From: Actinomadura parmotrematis
GTDB lineage: Bacteria > Actinomycetota > Actinomycetes > Streptosporangiales > Streptosporangiaceae
Direction: 5' to 3'
Assembly (NCBI RefSeq): GCF_019458805.1
Contig: NZ_JAIBOA010000006.1
Span: forward strand, 1-64,000
DNA: 64,000 nucleotides
The notes beneath the pieces were generated by a model that saw only the letters and a list, made by a program, of their open reading frames with translations, did not search any database and was not told the DNA's origin. A program made the translations under genes and the position numbers. Positions 1 to 8,091 of this stretch are shown piece by piece (within the stretch, counting starts at the first letter, position 1; every line of letters begins with the position of its first letter).

Positions 1-88
1 CGCACCCCGCGCCCGCACCCCGCGGCGCCGGGCGGGCGCCGGTTCGGCGGGTCGGCGGAGCGGGGGTGGTGGGCCGTAGGCTGGCGGG

Positions 89-760
89 ATGACCGAGGAG
101 ACCAAGGCGGTGAAGTCCGAGCAGACGCGCGCGCTCATCGTGGAGACGGCGCTCCGCCTGTTCCGGGAGCGCGGCTACGAGGCGACGACCATGCGCGCCA
201 TCGCCAAGGAGGCGGGTGTCTCGGTCGGCAACGCCTACTACTACTTCAGCTCCAAGGAGGAGCTGATCCAGGCCTACTACGACGAGCTCCAGGAGGAGCA
301 CCTGGAGGCGTGCCGGGCGGTCCTCGCGACCGAGCGCGACTTCGCGCCGCGCCTCCTCGGCGTGCTGAGGGCCCGGATCGACACGATGGTGCCGTACCAC
401 GCGTTCGCCGGGAAGTTCTTCAAGTTCGCCGCCGAGCCGACCAGCCCGCTGAACCCCTTCAGCTCCGAGTCGGGTCCGGCCCGCGAGTCGGCGGTGGCGA
501 TCTACCGGCAGGTCGTGGACGGCTCCACCCTCAAGATCGACTCGGAGTTCCGGCAGGAGCTGCCCGAGCTGCTCTGGCTGTACTCGATGGGCGTCGTCCT
601 CTACTGGGTGCACGACGGCTCGCCCGGCTGCCGCAAGACCTACCTGCTGGTCGAGCGGACGGTGCCGCTGGTGAACCGGATGGTGTCGATGTCGCGGCTG
701 CCGGGCTTCAAGTCCGTCACCCGCGAGCTGGTCGGCATCATCCGCGACGTCCGCGACTGA
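89..760 (+). CDS. TetR-family transcriptional regulator
   Basis: A 223-residue protein with a TetR-type helix-turn-helix in the first 60 residues (ALRLFRERGYEATTMRAIAKEAGVSVGNAYYYF), followed by an all-helical ligand-binding half that I cannot assign to a subfamily. Such proteins are dimeric repressors released by a small ligand. The start is the ATG at 89. It has no Shine-Dalgarno sequence, but a -10-like TAGGCT lies at 77-82, six bases upstream, which fits a leaderless transcript. The gene is convergent with the next one, and both stop codons lie inside one small hairpin. No neighbouring operon suggests its target, and the left window edge hides any divergent partner. Confidence -1.
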   Translation: MTEETKAVKSEQTRALIVETALRLFRERGYEATTMRAIAKEAGVSVGNAYYYFSSKEELIQAYYDELQEEHLEACRAVLATERDFAPRLLGVLRARIDTMVPYHAFAGKFFKFAAEPTSPLNPFSSESGPARESAVAIYRQVVDGSTLKIDSEFRQELPELLWLYSMGVVLYWVHDGSPGCRKTYLLVERTVPLVNRMVSMSRLPGFKSVTRELVGIIRDVRD

Positions 761-774
761 CGGCGGACCGTCAG
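757..774. terminator. Small bidirectional hairpin containing both stop codons
   Basis: CTGACGG, a CGGA tetraloop and CCGTCAG form a perfect 7-bp stem in the 10-base gap between two convergent genes. The TGA of the TetR gene (758-760) and the TGA of the opposite gene (771-773) both sit in the stem. There is no T tract. It is likely a compact bidirectional terminator. Confidence -1.
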
Positions 775-1463
775 CGGGCCGGCTGGAACAGCAGGTCCCA
801 GTGGTCCTTCTCGCGGGCGAGGACGGTGCCGGCGGGCGCGCGGTACAGGTCGGCGCGGTCGCTCGGGCGCTGCCCGGCGGGCCGGTAGCGGCGGGTGACG
901 AAGCGGTCGGTGCAGCCCGTCGGCATGACGTCGATCTTGTAGCCGGTGCCGTGGCTGTAGAGGCCGGGGGCGTGGCCGCGTTCGGTGCCGCCGGAGACGG
1001 TGAGGGGGCAGCGGCTGTCGGCCTGGAAGGCGAGGAGGCCGCGCACGGTGCCCCAGCGGAGCCCGTCGAAGGACGTGCAGTCGGTGCGGGCGCGGTCGGC
1101 GCAGTGGCCGTTGGAGCGCCAGCGGATGCCGTGCGCGCGCAGGATCCATTCGGTCGCGCCCTGCCGCAGCGGGGTGGTGCGGGCGAGGCGGCCGGCGCGC
1201 GGGGCGGCCGCCGCTTCGGCCCGGACGGCGCGGGCGGCGGCGACGCGCGGCGCGATGGCGAGGCGGGTGCGGGGGAGCAGGACGGTCTGCGCGGCGCTGT
1301 CGCCCGCGCCGCGCAGCAGCGTCGCCGAGCCGATGGCGATGGCGCCGACGGCGAGCGCCGAACCCGCCACCAGCAGGTCGCGGCGCCGGGCGGACGGCGC
1401 GCCGCCGGCGCCGCCCGCCGTGCCCTGTTCCGGGACCGTGCGCGTCCGGTCGTCCGGCGTCAT
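771..1463 (-). CDS. Secreted protein, possible LAS-type (M15-like) metallopeptidase
   Basis: A 230-residue protein. Near residues 28-50 it has a twin-arginine-like run (RRRDLLVAGSALAVGAIAIG), suggesting Tat or Sec export. The C-terminal half contains SHGTGYKIDV, which matches the H-x6-D zinc motif of LAS peptidases (M15, D-Ala-D-Ala type), and later DHWDLLF, which could supply the second histidine. Several cysteines (CADRARTDC, DSRC, PTGC) suggest disulfides. If the reading is right, it is a cell-wall peptidase acting outside the membrane. The usual E-x-x-H-x-H is not fully conserved, so the enzymatic call is tentative. A G-rich Shine-Dalgarno sequence (GGGGGAG) precedes the ATG at 1463. Confidence -1.
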   Translation of the reverse strand: MTPDDRTRTVPEQGTAGGAGGAPSARRRDLLVAGSALAVGAIAIGSATLLRGAGDSAAQTVLLPRTRLAIAPRVAAARAVRAEAAAAPRAGRLARTTPLRQGATEWILRAHGIRWRSNGHCADRARTDCTSFDGLRWGTVRGLLAFQADSRCPLTVSGGTERGHAPGLYSHGTGYKIDVMPTGCTDRFVTRRYRPAGQRPSDRADLYRAPAGTVLAREKDHWDLLFQPAR

Positions 1464-1551
1464 GTCGTCTCCCCCTCGGTCGCGGTGCCGGGGGGCGCCG
1501 AGAGGAGGGATCCCCCCGCGGACGATCTTGTAAACGCGGGGGCCGGGCCGC

Positions 1552-3315
1552 CTACCGGGGCAGGTGCGCCTCCGCGAACGCCATCTCCGCCGCCATCTGC
1601 TCGATGCGCTCCTCGACGACGAGCGAGCCGTGCCCGGCGTCGTAGCGGTACACCTCGTGGGGCCGGCCGAGCTCGGCGAGCCGCCCCAGGTAGTTGTCGA
1701 TCTGCCGGATGGGGCAGCGCGGGTCGTTCTCCCCGGCGAGGACCAGGACGGGCGCCCGCACCTCCTCGACGTAGGTGATCGGCGACGACTCCCGGTACCG
1801 GTCCGGGACCTCCGCGGGCGACCCGCCGAACAGCGACCGGTCGAACGCCTGGAGCCCCTCCATCTCGTCCTCGAACGCCGCGACGTAGTCGGCGACGGGC
1901 ACGGCGGCGACCGCGACCGTCCAGTCCTCGGGGTGGACGCCGATGCCGAGCAGCGTGAGGTACCCGCCCCAGGACCCGCCGGTGAGGACGAGCCGCTCCG
2001 GGTCGGCGAGGCCGGACGCGACGGCCCAGTCGCGGACGGCCTTGACGTCCTCCAGCTCGGTCAGCCCGACGCGGCCCTCGATGGCGTCGCGCCACGCCGA
2101 CCCGTAGCCGGTGGATCCCCGGTAGTTGACGCGGACGACGGCGAAGCCGCGGTCGATCCACGCCGCGACGGACGGCACGAACGAGTCGTCGTCCTGCGCC
2201 GTCGGCCCCCCGTGGACGTCGAAGACGGTCGGGAACGGCGCCGTTCCCGAGGACGGCCGGCTGACGAGGGCGTGGACGCGTCCCGCCGGCCCCTCCACCC
2301 AGGCGTCCTCGACGGGCACCGACGGCGGCGCGGCCGGCCCGGGCGGGGTGAGGACGACGCCGCCCGCCGTGGAGCGGATCACCGGCGGTTCGGCGGCCGA
2401 CGACCAGGAGAACTCGACGGTCCCGTCGGGGCGGGCGGTCGCGCCGCCGATGACGCCGCGCGGGGTGTCGATGCGGGTGAGGGCGCCGGCGGCGAGGTCG
2501 TAGCGGTACAGCTCGTCGCGGCCCTCGTGGGAGTGGGAGACGAGCAGCGCGGCGCCGCCGGGGTACCAGTCGGCGCCGGTCTCGCCGGGCAGCCCGAAGT
2601 CGAGCTCGTGCTCGGTGCCGGCGACCGGGTCCCAGACGAGGACCTCGTCGACGCCGCGCCGCTCGTGCGCGACGAGCAGCCGCGGGTCGCCGGGCACGGG
2701 CGAGAACCCCGACCCGTAGACGCCCTTGCCGGGCCCGTCCCACAGGTCGGCGACGGTGGAACCGTCCGGGCGGACGACGCGGAGCGCCATGTGGCGGCTG
2801 TCGCCGTGCTCGCTGTGCCCGATCGCGATGAGCGTCTCGTCCCGCGACAGGCCGGCGACGTGGGCGTCCTCGGCGTGCCGGTAGAGGGTGACGGGCTCGG
2901 CGCCGGGGCGGCAGAGGTGGACGCTGTTGCCGTCCTCGCCGGTGCGGCCGATGACGGCGAGGCCGGACGCGCCGCGCGCGAGGCCGGACGGGTAGGACGG
3001 GCCGAGGCCCGGGACGGCGGGCTCGCCGCCGGCGTCGCCGAACGGGACGCGCATCCAGACGCCGAACTCGTCGCCGTCGGTGTCGGCGAACCACCACACC
3101 GATTCGCCGGACGGGTCGACGCCGCCCATCCAGGTGCCGTTCGGGCGGTCGGTGACCTGCCGCCGCTCCCCGGTCTCCCGGTCCCAGGAGTAGATCTCCC
3201 AGGTGCCGGTGGCGTTGGAGCGGTAGGTGCTGCGGTGCGGGGCCTCGGCGGCCCAGCCGGGCAGGCTGATCCGGGCGGCCCGGAACCGCGCCTTCCAGCG
3301 ATCTTCATCGATCAT
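1552..3315 (-). CDS. S9 family prolyl-oligopeptidase / acylaminoacyl-peptidase
   Basis: A 587-residue cytoplasmic serine peptidase. Residues 20 to about 320 look like WD/PD40-type beta-propeller blades. The alpha/beta-hydrolase domain follows. It carries the nucleophile elbow GGSWGGY at about residue 447, the acid in AGENDPRCP and the histidine in DAGHGSLV, so the triad is complete. Family members trim short peptides or N-acylated peptides. The ATG at 3315 has no Shine-Dalgarno sequence, but GATACT lies six bases upstream (minus strand), fitting a leaderless start. The serine hydrolase gene lies 49 bases upstream on the same strand and may be co-transcribed. Length and motifs are normal for the family. 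Confidence -1.
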   Translation of the reverse strand: MIDEDRWKARFRAARISLPGWAAEAPHRSTYRSNATGTWEIYSWDRETGERRQVTDRPNGTWMGGVDPSGESVWWFADTDGDEFGVWMRVPFGDAGGEPAVPGLGPSYPSGLARGASGLAVIGRTGEDGNSVHLCRPGAEPVTLYRHAEDAHVAGLSRDETLIAIGHSEHGDSRHMALRVVRPDGSTVADLWDGPGKGVYGSGFSPVPGDPRLLVAHERRGVDEVLVWDPVAGTEHELDFGLPGETGADWYPGGAALLVSHSHEGRDELYRYDLAAGALTRIDTPRGVIGGATARPDGTVEFSWSSAAEPPVIRSTAGGVVLTPPGPAAPPSVPVEDAWVEGPAGRVHALVSRPSSGTAPFPTVFDVHGGPTAQDDDSFVPSVAAWIDRGFAVVRVNYRGSTGYGSAWRDAIEGRVGLTELEDVKAVRDWAVASGLADPERLVLTGGSWGGYLTLLGIGVHPEDWTVAVAAVPVADYVAAFEDEMEGLQAFDRSLFGGSPAEVPDRYRESSPITYVEEVRAPVLVLAGENDPRCPIRQIDNYLGRLAELGRPHEVYRYDAGHGSLVVEERIEQMAAEMAFAEAHLPR

Positions 3316-3364
3316 GGGGCCAGTATCGCCCGCCGGGCGGTGCCCGCGCGGAAAGAGCCGCGGG

Positions 3365-4303
3365 TCAGGCGTCCGGCGGCACCGATCCGTCGGAGGTCTC
3401 GGCGGCGCCCGGCGCCCGCTCCCCGGCGGGATCGGCGGCGCGGAGGCCGGGGTTCAGGTCGCGGTGGACGGCGCGGGCGACGCGCTCGATGGTGGCGACG
3501 CCGTAGGCCATCGACGGGGTGTCGCGGGTCAGCACGACGATGGTGTAGTCGCGGTCGCGCCCGTCGAACGCGCCGAGGCTGTGCACGCGCCAGACGCGGC
3601 CGTGCCGGGGCAGCCAGCCGTTCTTGACGTGCCAGCCGGCGCCGGCGGGCCGGCCCGCCGGGGTCCCCCACCGCTGCGCGGGCACGACGCGGTGCATGAG
3701 GCCGAGGACGTAGGCGCGGTCCGCGGCGGCGAGGACGGCGTTGCGGCGGGTGAGGAGGGCGAGGAGGCGGTCCTCGTCGCGGGCGGTGATCTGGGTGAGG
3801 CCCCAGTAGCGGCCGGGGCCGGGGACGGTGCGCGCCATCCCCGCCAGCGTCAGGAACCGGGCGAAGCGGGCGCGGCCGACGCGCCGCCAGAGCGCGGACG
3901 CGGCGCCGTTGTCCGACCGGGTGATCATCGTGGTGGCGAGGGCGCGCTCGGCGGCGGTGAGCCGCCGCCCGTCCTCGCGCGCCCGCCGGAGCAGCGCGGC
4001 GAGGATCGTCACCTTCACGGTGCTCGCCGCGTCGTAGCGGCGCCCCGCGTCCACCGCGCAGCGCACGCCGTGCACCCGGTCGCGGACGGCGACGGACGCG
4101 ACGCCGGCCCGCCCCTCCAGCGCGTCCCGGATGTCGGCGCCGAGGCGCCGCGCCAGATCGGGACGCGCCGCCGACGCGCACACCGCGTCCGCCGTCCTGA
4201 CCGCCGCTGCGGGCTGCGGCGGCGGTTCCGCCGCGGCGGTCCCGGCGAGCGCCGCGGCGGCGAGCAGGACGGCGGACGCGCGCGGGCGAGGGCGGCGAAG
4301 CAT
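3365..4303 (-). CDS. Class A beta-lactamase-fold serine hydrolase, exported
   Basis: A 312-residue protein with an N-terminal signal sequence (AVLLAAAALAGTAAA). It has the penicilloyl-serine-transferase motifs S94-TVK, S130-D-N and a KNG at about 226 in the KTG position. The omega-loop glutamate that class A beta-lactamases use for deacylation is not seen at the expected place (around GRYWGLTQ). The protein may therefore be a DD-peptidase-like or non-hydrolysing relative rather than a true beta-lactamase. It probably acts outside the membrane on peptidoglycan-like substrates. TAGCGT lies six bases before the ATG (minus strand), again a leaderless arrangement. It lies upstream of the S9 peptidase on the same strand. 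Confidence -1.
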   Translation of the reverse strand: MLRRPRPRASAVLLAAAALAGTAAAEPPPQPAAAVRTADAVCASAARPDLARRLGADIRDALEGRAGVASVAVRDRVHGVRCAVDAGRRYDAASTVKVTILAALLRRAREDGRRLTAAERALATTMITRSDNGAASALWRRVGRARFARFLTLAGMARTVPGPGRYWGLTQITARDEDRLLALLTRRNAVLAAADRAYVLGLMHRVVPAQRWGTPAGRPAGAGWHVKNGWLPRHGRVWRVHSLGAFDGRDRDYTIVVLTRDTPSMAYGVATIERVARAVHRDLNPGLRAADPAGERAPGAAETSDGSVPPDA

Positions 4304-4393
4304 CCCGCCACGCTAGTGACGACCGCTCTGACCTGCGCGGACGCGACACGGGCCGGGCGCGTAAAGGCTCGGTCTCCTCCCGGAGAGCCGGGC

Positions 4394-5116
4394 TCAGGCC
4401 GGTCCGGCGAGGTCGCCGAGGACGGCGTCGACCGCCGCCTTCACCTGCCGGTCCATGGCCCGCGCGAAGCCCGCCTCCACCGACACCTGCGCGCCCGGCC
4501 GCAGCCGGTCGAGGGTCTCCCCGAAGTCGCGGTCGGCGATCCGCCCCACCAGGTGGTCGGTGATGACGCGGACGAAGCGGGCCGCGAGCTCGTCCATGCC
4601 CGCCTGCAGGTCGCGGCTCACCGCGAGGACCTCGGCGAGGGGGACGCCGGCGCGGACGATCGCGACCGTGGCGTCGAGCTGGCGGCGGCTCCAGTGCGTG
4701 ACGAGGTCGCCGTTCACCTCCAGGTGCCCGAGCGCGACGGCCTGCTCGACCTCCGCCGGACCGGCCTGACCGGGGAACAGCGCGGTGAGCTCGGCGAGCG
4801 TCATCGTCACCGGCGTCTCGGTGGACCAGGGCGTGGTGACGGCCCGCTCCACGCCGAGGACGGCGTCGATGTCGCGGCCCTGCTCCCACGCCGACAGCAG
4901 CTCCCGGATGCCCTCCAGGGTGTGGCCGCGCTCCAGCAGGCTGCCGATCATCCGCAGCCGCGCCACGTGCTCGGCGGAGTACAGGCCGATGCGGCCGACG
5001 CGGCGGGGCGGCGGCAGGAGGCGCCGCTCCTGGTAGTAGCGCAGCGTCCGGACCGGCACGCCCGACACCTCGGCCAGCTCGCCGATCCGGTACTCGCGGT
5101 CCGTTTCGTCGCTCAC
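4394..5116 (-). CDS. MerR-family transcriptional regulator
   Basis: A 240-residue regulator. A MerR winged helix is at the very N-terminus (YRIGELAEVSGVPVRTLRYYQERRLLPPPRR), with the following helices (HVARLRMIGSLLERGHTLEGIRELL) and a long C-terminal effector region without the cysteine motifs of metal sensors. I chose the GTG at 5116. A -10-like TATGCT ends seven bases upstream and nothing resembles a ribosome site, so the mRNA is probably leaderless. An ATG at 5128 in the same frame is possible but would lie inside the promoter and operator. The target is probably the gene itself or the divergent lipoprotein gene. Confidence -1.
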   Translation of the reverse strand: MSDETDREYRIGELAEVSGVPVRTLRYYQERRLLPPPRRVGRIGLYSAEHVARLRMIGSLLERGHTLEGIRELLSAWEQGRDIDAVLGVERAVTTPWSTETPVTMTLAELTALFPGQAGPAEVEQAVALGHLEVNGDLVTHWSRRQLDATVAIVRAGVPLAEVLAVSRDLQAGMDELAARFVRVITDHLVGRIADRDFGETLDRLRPGAQVSVEAGFARAMDRQVKAAVDAVLGDLAGPA

Positions 5117-5118
5117 GG

Positions 5119-5136
5119 CCGCAAGCATAGTTGCGG
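5119..5136. promoter_or_regulatory. Inverted repeat over merR -10 region
   Basis: CCGCAA, six bases (GCATAG) and TTGCGG form a perfect 6-bp inverted repeat. The minus-strand -10 candidate TATGCT (5124-5129) lies largely within the spacer, seven bases before the GTG. The position suits an autoregulatory operator for the MerR protein, although MerR sites usually sit between -35 and -10. Confidence -1.
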
Positions 5137-5199
5137 GCCGCGCCGCCCCCGGACGACCGACCGGGGCCGGCCGGGCGCGCTGCGCTACTCTCGGCCCGT

Positions 5200-5212
5200 C
5201 CCCCCCCCCCCC
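5200..5212 (+). repeat. 13-nt poly-C tract in lipoprotein leader
   Basis: An uninterrupted run of 13 C directly abuts the AGGAAGGA ribosome site of the lipoprotein gene. Homopolymer tracts of this length change easily by slippage and are also prone to sequencing error. Confidence -1.
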
Positions 5213-5225
5213 AGGAAGGACGCCG

Positions 5226-5417
5226 ATGACGAAGGTCCCCGCGCTCGCGCTCGCCGCGGCCGTGCTCGCCGCCGGGCTCACGGGCTGCGGCCAGAAGCGC
5301 TGGTGCGAGCACGACGCCACCGACACCAAGGTCAGCGACCGGTACTGCAAGAACCACGTGCCCGGCTACGAGTGGGAACACGGGGACTACAAGAAGAAGA
5401 AAAAGAAGAAACACTGA
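5226..5417 (+). CDS. Small lipoprotein with Lys-rich tail
   Basis: A 63-residue protein with a lipoprotein signal peptide. The lipobox is LTGC, predicted to be cleaved before Cys20. The mature part is about 44 residues with three more cysteines, and it ends in DYKKKKKKKH, a basic tail that could bind membrane or wall polyanions. I recognise no family. The ribosome site AGGAAGGA (5213-5220) is clear. Immediately before it is a run of 13 C (5200-5212), and TACTCT at 5186-5191 may be the -10. The C run would lie in the mRNA leader, where length changes could alter promoter-to-ribosome-site spacing. Confidence -1.
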   Translation: MTKVPALALAAAVLAAGLTGCGQKRWCEHDATDTKVSDRYCKNHVPGYEWEHGDYKKKKKKKH

Positions 5418-5461
5418 GCGGGACGGCCCCCGCGGTCGGGACGACCGGCGGAGCGTCCCGC
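5418..5461. terminator. Convergent terminator hairpin
   Basis: GCGGGACG (5418-5425) pairs with CGTCCCGC (5454-5461), with further inner pairing around CCGCGGT / ACCGGCGG. It lies between the convergent lipoprotein gene and the 94-residue gene. There is no T tract, as is common for actinomycete terminators. Confidence -1.
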
Positions 5462-5465
5462 CCCG

Positions 5466-5750
5466 TCAGGTGAGGGAACGTTCCATCTGGACGCGTTCGG
5501 CCTCCAGGCAGGTCGCGACGGTGCGGAGCGCCCAGCGCATGCGGGCGGCGTAGCCGTCGGGGTGGTCGCCGGCCTCCTGGGCGACGGCGGCGGCGCAGGC
5601 GGCGCCGTCGCCGCCGCAGGCGCAGAGCCGCTCGTCGATCGCGGCGCGGACCTGCGCGGGCGAGGGCGCCTCGGACTCCTGAAGGCAGGAGGTGAACAGG
5701 AGCCTCGCCAGTTCGGCCGTGGTCGCGGTGCCGGATGTGGTGGTGGACAT
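5466..5750 (-). CDS. Small cysteine-containing protein of unknown function
   Basis: A 94-residue soluble, mostly helical protein that I do not recognise. It has five cysteines (SCLQE, ERLCACGGDGAAC, ATCLEAE). The CACGG-x3-AC cluster at about residues 43-51 could bind metal or form disulfides, but no signal peptide is visible. The ATG at 5750 follows a GGAGGAGG stretch about ten bases upstream. It stands alone between convergent and same-strand neighbours. GC3 is typical of the genome, so it is probably a real gene. Confidence -1.
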   Translation of the reverse strand: MSTTTSGTATTAELARLLFTSCLQESEAPSPAQVRAAIDERLCACGGDGAACAAAVAQEAGDHPDGYAARMRWALRTVATCLEAERVQMERSLT

Positions 5751-5889
5751 CGGATGCCGTCCTCCTCCGTCGGGGGCGGTGCTTGCCCGTCGCTCGTGCG
5801 ACGCCGCCCTATCTCTGACTGTGACGCCGCGACGGACTCATCGCCATGGGGGAGAACCCTGAAACCGCCCTGGGCCGACCCCTACCCCG

Positions 5890-6813
5890 CTAGCGGCACA
5901 GAAGTGACGAAAAAGGCATATCCGGGAAGGCGGCGGGCCGCACCGCCGCCCGCAGCGCCGCCCGGCAGGCCGCCACCGCCGGATGGCCCTCGCCGCCGCG
6001 CCGCGCCGCCGTGAAGATCCGCCTGGTCCGGCGGCCCGCCGGCAGCCGCCGCAGCGGGACCGGGGACGCGCCCGGCACGGCCGTCCGGACGAGGTCGGGC
6101 AGCAGCGCCGCCGCGTGCCCGAGCTCGGCGAGGCGCCGGTGCAGCAGCAGGTCGCTGGACTCGAACCGCACGTCCGGCTCGAACCCCGCCGCGCGGCAGA
6201 GCGACGTCGCCCAGTGCCGGGCCGCCGACCCGGCGGGCTCCATCACCCACGGCAGGTCCGCGAGGCCGTCCTCGTGCGCGCCCGCGGGGAGCGCGAGGCG
6301 GATCTCGTCCTCGCAGAGCTCGGCGTACTCGATCCCGGCCGGGCGCGGCACCGGGTCGCCCGGGTACTCCTCGGTGAGGACGAGGTCGACGTCGCGGGCG
6401 AGCAGCGCGGGCAGCGCCGCCTCCGGCTCGGCCTGCACCACCTGCACGCGGAGCCGCGGGTGCGCGTCGCGGAGCGCGGTGAGCGCCGCCGGGACGAGCT
6501 CCAGCGCCGCCGTCTGGAACGCCGCGACCCGCAGCGTCCCGGTGAGCTCGGCGAGGGACGCCGCGATCTCGGCCTCGGCGAGGTCCAGCCGCTCCAGCAC
6601 CGCCTCGGCGTGCGCGGCGAGGATCTCGGCCTGCGGCGTCAGCCGGACGCGCCGCCCGGCCGGCTCCAGCAGCACCGCGCCGACCTCGCGCTCCAGCACC
6701 GAGAGCTGCTGCGAGACCGCCGACGGGCTGTAGGAGAGCGCCTCGGCGACGGCGGCGAGCGTGCCGCGGTGCTTCAGCTCGCGCAGCAGCCGCAGCCGGT
6801 GCAGATCCAGCAC
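5890..6813 (-). CDS. LysR-family transcriptional regulator
   Basis: A 307-residue protein with the LysR helix-turn-helix at the N-terminus (RLLRELKHRGTLAAVAEALSYSPSAVSQQLSVLE) and a two-lobe periplasmic-binding-like effector domain over residues 90-290. The start is the GTG at 6813. It is divergent from the PLP-lyase gene with an 89-bp shared promoter region, the classic arrangement in which the LysR protein controls the neighbour and itself. No convincing T-N11-A operator could be singled out. The effector is probably an amino acid related to the lyase substrate (inference). Confidence -1.
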   Translation of the reverse strand: MLDLHRLRLLRELKHRGTLAAVAEALSYSPSAVSQQLSVLEREVGAVLLEPAGRRVRLTPQAEILAAHAEAVLERLDLAEAEIAASLAELTGTLRVAAFQTAALELVPAALTALRDAHPRLRVQVVQAEPEAALPALLARDVDLVLTEEYPGDPVPRPAGIEYAELCEDEIRLALPAGAHEDGLADLPWVMEPAGSAARHWATSLCRAAGFEPDVRFESSDLLLHRRLAELGHAAALLPDLVRTAVPGASPVPLRRLPAGRRTRRIFTAARRGGEGHPAVAACRAALRAAVRPAAFPDMPFSSLLCR

Positions 6814-6902
6814 CCCGGACCCCTATTCGTCAGCCGAGCTTACGGGTATCGCTCGGAAAGATTCGCTGGACCGATCATCCCTGGTCGCGGCACCCTACCC
6901 CC

Positions 6903-7916
6903 ATGCCCGCCGCCACCGCACCCGCTCCCACCGCTCCCTTCTCCCGGCCCGCCGCGCGCGCTTGGACGTGCGCCCCGCCGCCCGCCGCGGACGTCGCGGC
7001 CTTCCACGCCGCGCTCCCCGGCTACGCGCCGACGCCGCTCGTGGAGATCCCCGACCTCGCCGCCGAGCTCGGCGCCGCGCGCCTGTTCGTGAAGGACGAG
7101 TCCGCCCGCCTCGGCCTGCCCGCCTTCAAGATCCTCGGCGCGTCCTGGGGCCTGCACCGCACCTGGCGCGGCGAGCGCACCCTCCTCGCCGCCACCGACG
7201 GCAACCACGGCCGCGCCGTCGCCGCCCTCGCCCGCCAGCGCGGCCTCGCCGCCCGCGTCCACGTCCCCGAGGGCGTCCCGGACGCGGCCCGCGCCGCGAT
7301 CGCCGCCGAGGGCGCCGAGGTCGTCGCCGTCAACGGCTCCTACGAGGAGGCCGTCCGCCGTGCCGCCGCCGAGGCGGGCCCGGACGCGCTGCTCGTGCAG
7401 GACACCGCCGTCCCCGGCCACGACGACGTCCCCGCCCGCATCGTCGAGGGGTACAGCACCCTGTTCACCGAGATCGACGCGCAGCTCGCCGCCGCCGGCG
7501 CCGCGCCCGCCGGGCTCGTCGCCGTCCCCGCGGGCGTCGGGTCGCTCGTCCAGGCCGCCGTCACCCACTACCGGAGCGGCCCCGCCCGCCCGTCGGTGCT
7601 GGCCGTCGAGCCGGCGGACGCGGCGTGCGTCCTCGCCGCCCTGCGCGCCGGCGCGCCCGTGACGCTCCCCGCGGCGCGGACCGCCATCGCCGCCCTGAAC
7701 TGCGCCGAGGTGTCCGCCCTCGCCTGGCCCGTCCTCGCCGCCGGGCTGGACGCCGCCGTCGCCGTCACCGACGCGGACGCCGCCCGCGGCGCCCGCGACC
7801 TCGCCGCCCACGGCGTCACCGCCGGACCCTGCGGCGGCGCCGCCCTCGCGGGCGCCCGCGCGACCGCCCCCGCCGCCGGGACCGTCGTCCTCCTCAGCAC
7901 GGACGGGGCGCCGTAG
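6903..7916 (+). CDS. PLP-dependent lyase, diaminopropionate ammonia-lyase-like
   Basis: A 337-residue fold-type II PLP enzyme. The cofactor lysine is K76 in PAFKILGAS, the substrate-loop motif is ATDGNHGR, and a glycine-rich phosphate-binding segment (VPAGVGSL) is present. The FKILGAS plus ATDGNHGR pairing resembles diaminopropionate ammonia-lyase more than threonine deaminase; diaminopropionate is converted to pyruvate and ammonia. The length is somewhat short for DpaL (about 400), so the exact substrate is open. It is divergent from a LysR gene that probably controls it. A codon-perfect ATG at 6903 follows a C-rich stretch with no Shine-Dalgarno sequence. Confidence -1.
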   Translation: MPAATAPAPTAPFSRPAARAWTCAPPPAADVAAFHAALPGYAPTPLVEIPDLAAELGAARLFVKDESARLGLPAFKILGASWGLHRTWRGERTLLAATDGNHGRAVAALARQRGLAARVHVPEGVPDAARAAIAAEGAEVVAVNGSYEEAVRRAAAEAGPDALLVQDTAVPGHDDVPARIVEGYSTLFTEIDAQLAAAGAAPAGLVAVPAGVGSLVQAAVTHYRSGPARPSVLAVEPADAACVLAALRAGAPVTLPAARTAIAALNCAEVSALAWPVLAAGLDAAVAVTDADAARGARDLAAHGVTAGPCGGAALAGARATAPAAGTVVLLSTDGAP

Positions 7917-8014
7917 CGCAACGGAAACACGCGGCCCGCGCGGCGCGCCCGCCCCGCCCGCGCAGGTCGCGGCGCCGCGGCCGCCGCCCCCGCCGGGAGA
8001 TCTTGACGGGCCCG

Positions 8015-8043
8015 TTGACCGGCCCCCGGGAGTGCAGTACGTT
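8015..8043 (+). promoter_or_regulatory. Sigma70-type promoter of the LuxR-type ATPase gene
   Basis: TTGACC (8015-8020), a 17-bp spacer and TACGTT (8038-8043) form a near-consensus housekeeping promoter. Transcription would begin near 8050, giving a leader of about 40 bases before the ATG at 8092. Confidence -1.
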
Positions 8044-8055
8044 CCGGCCGGAACG
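8040..8055. promoter_or_regulatory. 16-bp perfect palindrome over the promoter start site
   Basis: CGTTCCGGCCGGAACG is a perfect palindrome that overlaps the -10 hexamer and the expected transcription start. Its position suits repression by a dimeric regulator, possibly the encoded LuxR-type protein itself. Confidence -1.
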
Positions 8056-8091
8056 CGTGCTCGACAGGAGCTGTCCGGAGGACCCGCGCAA

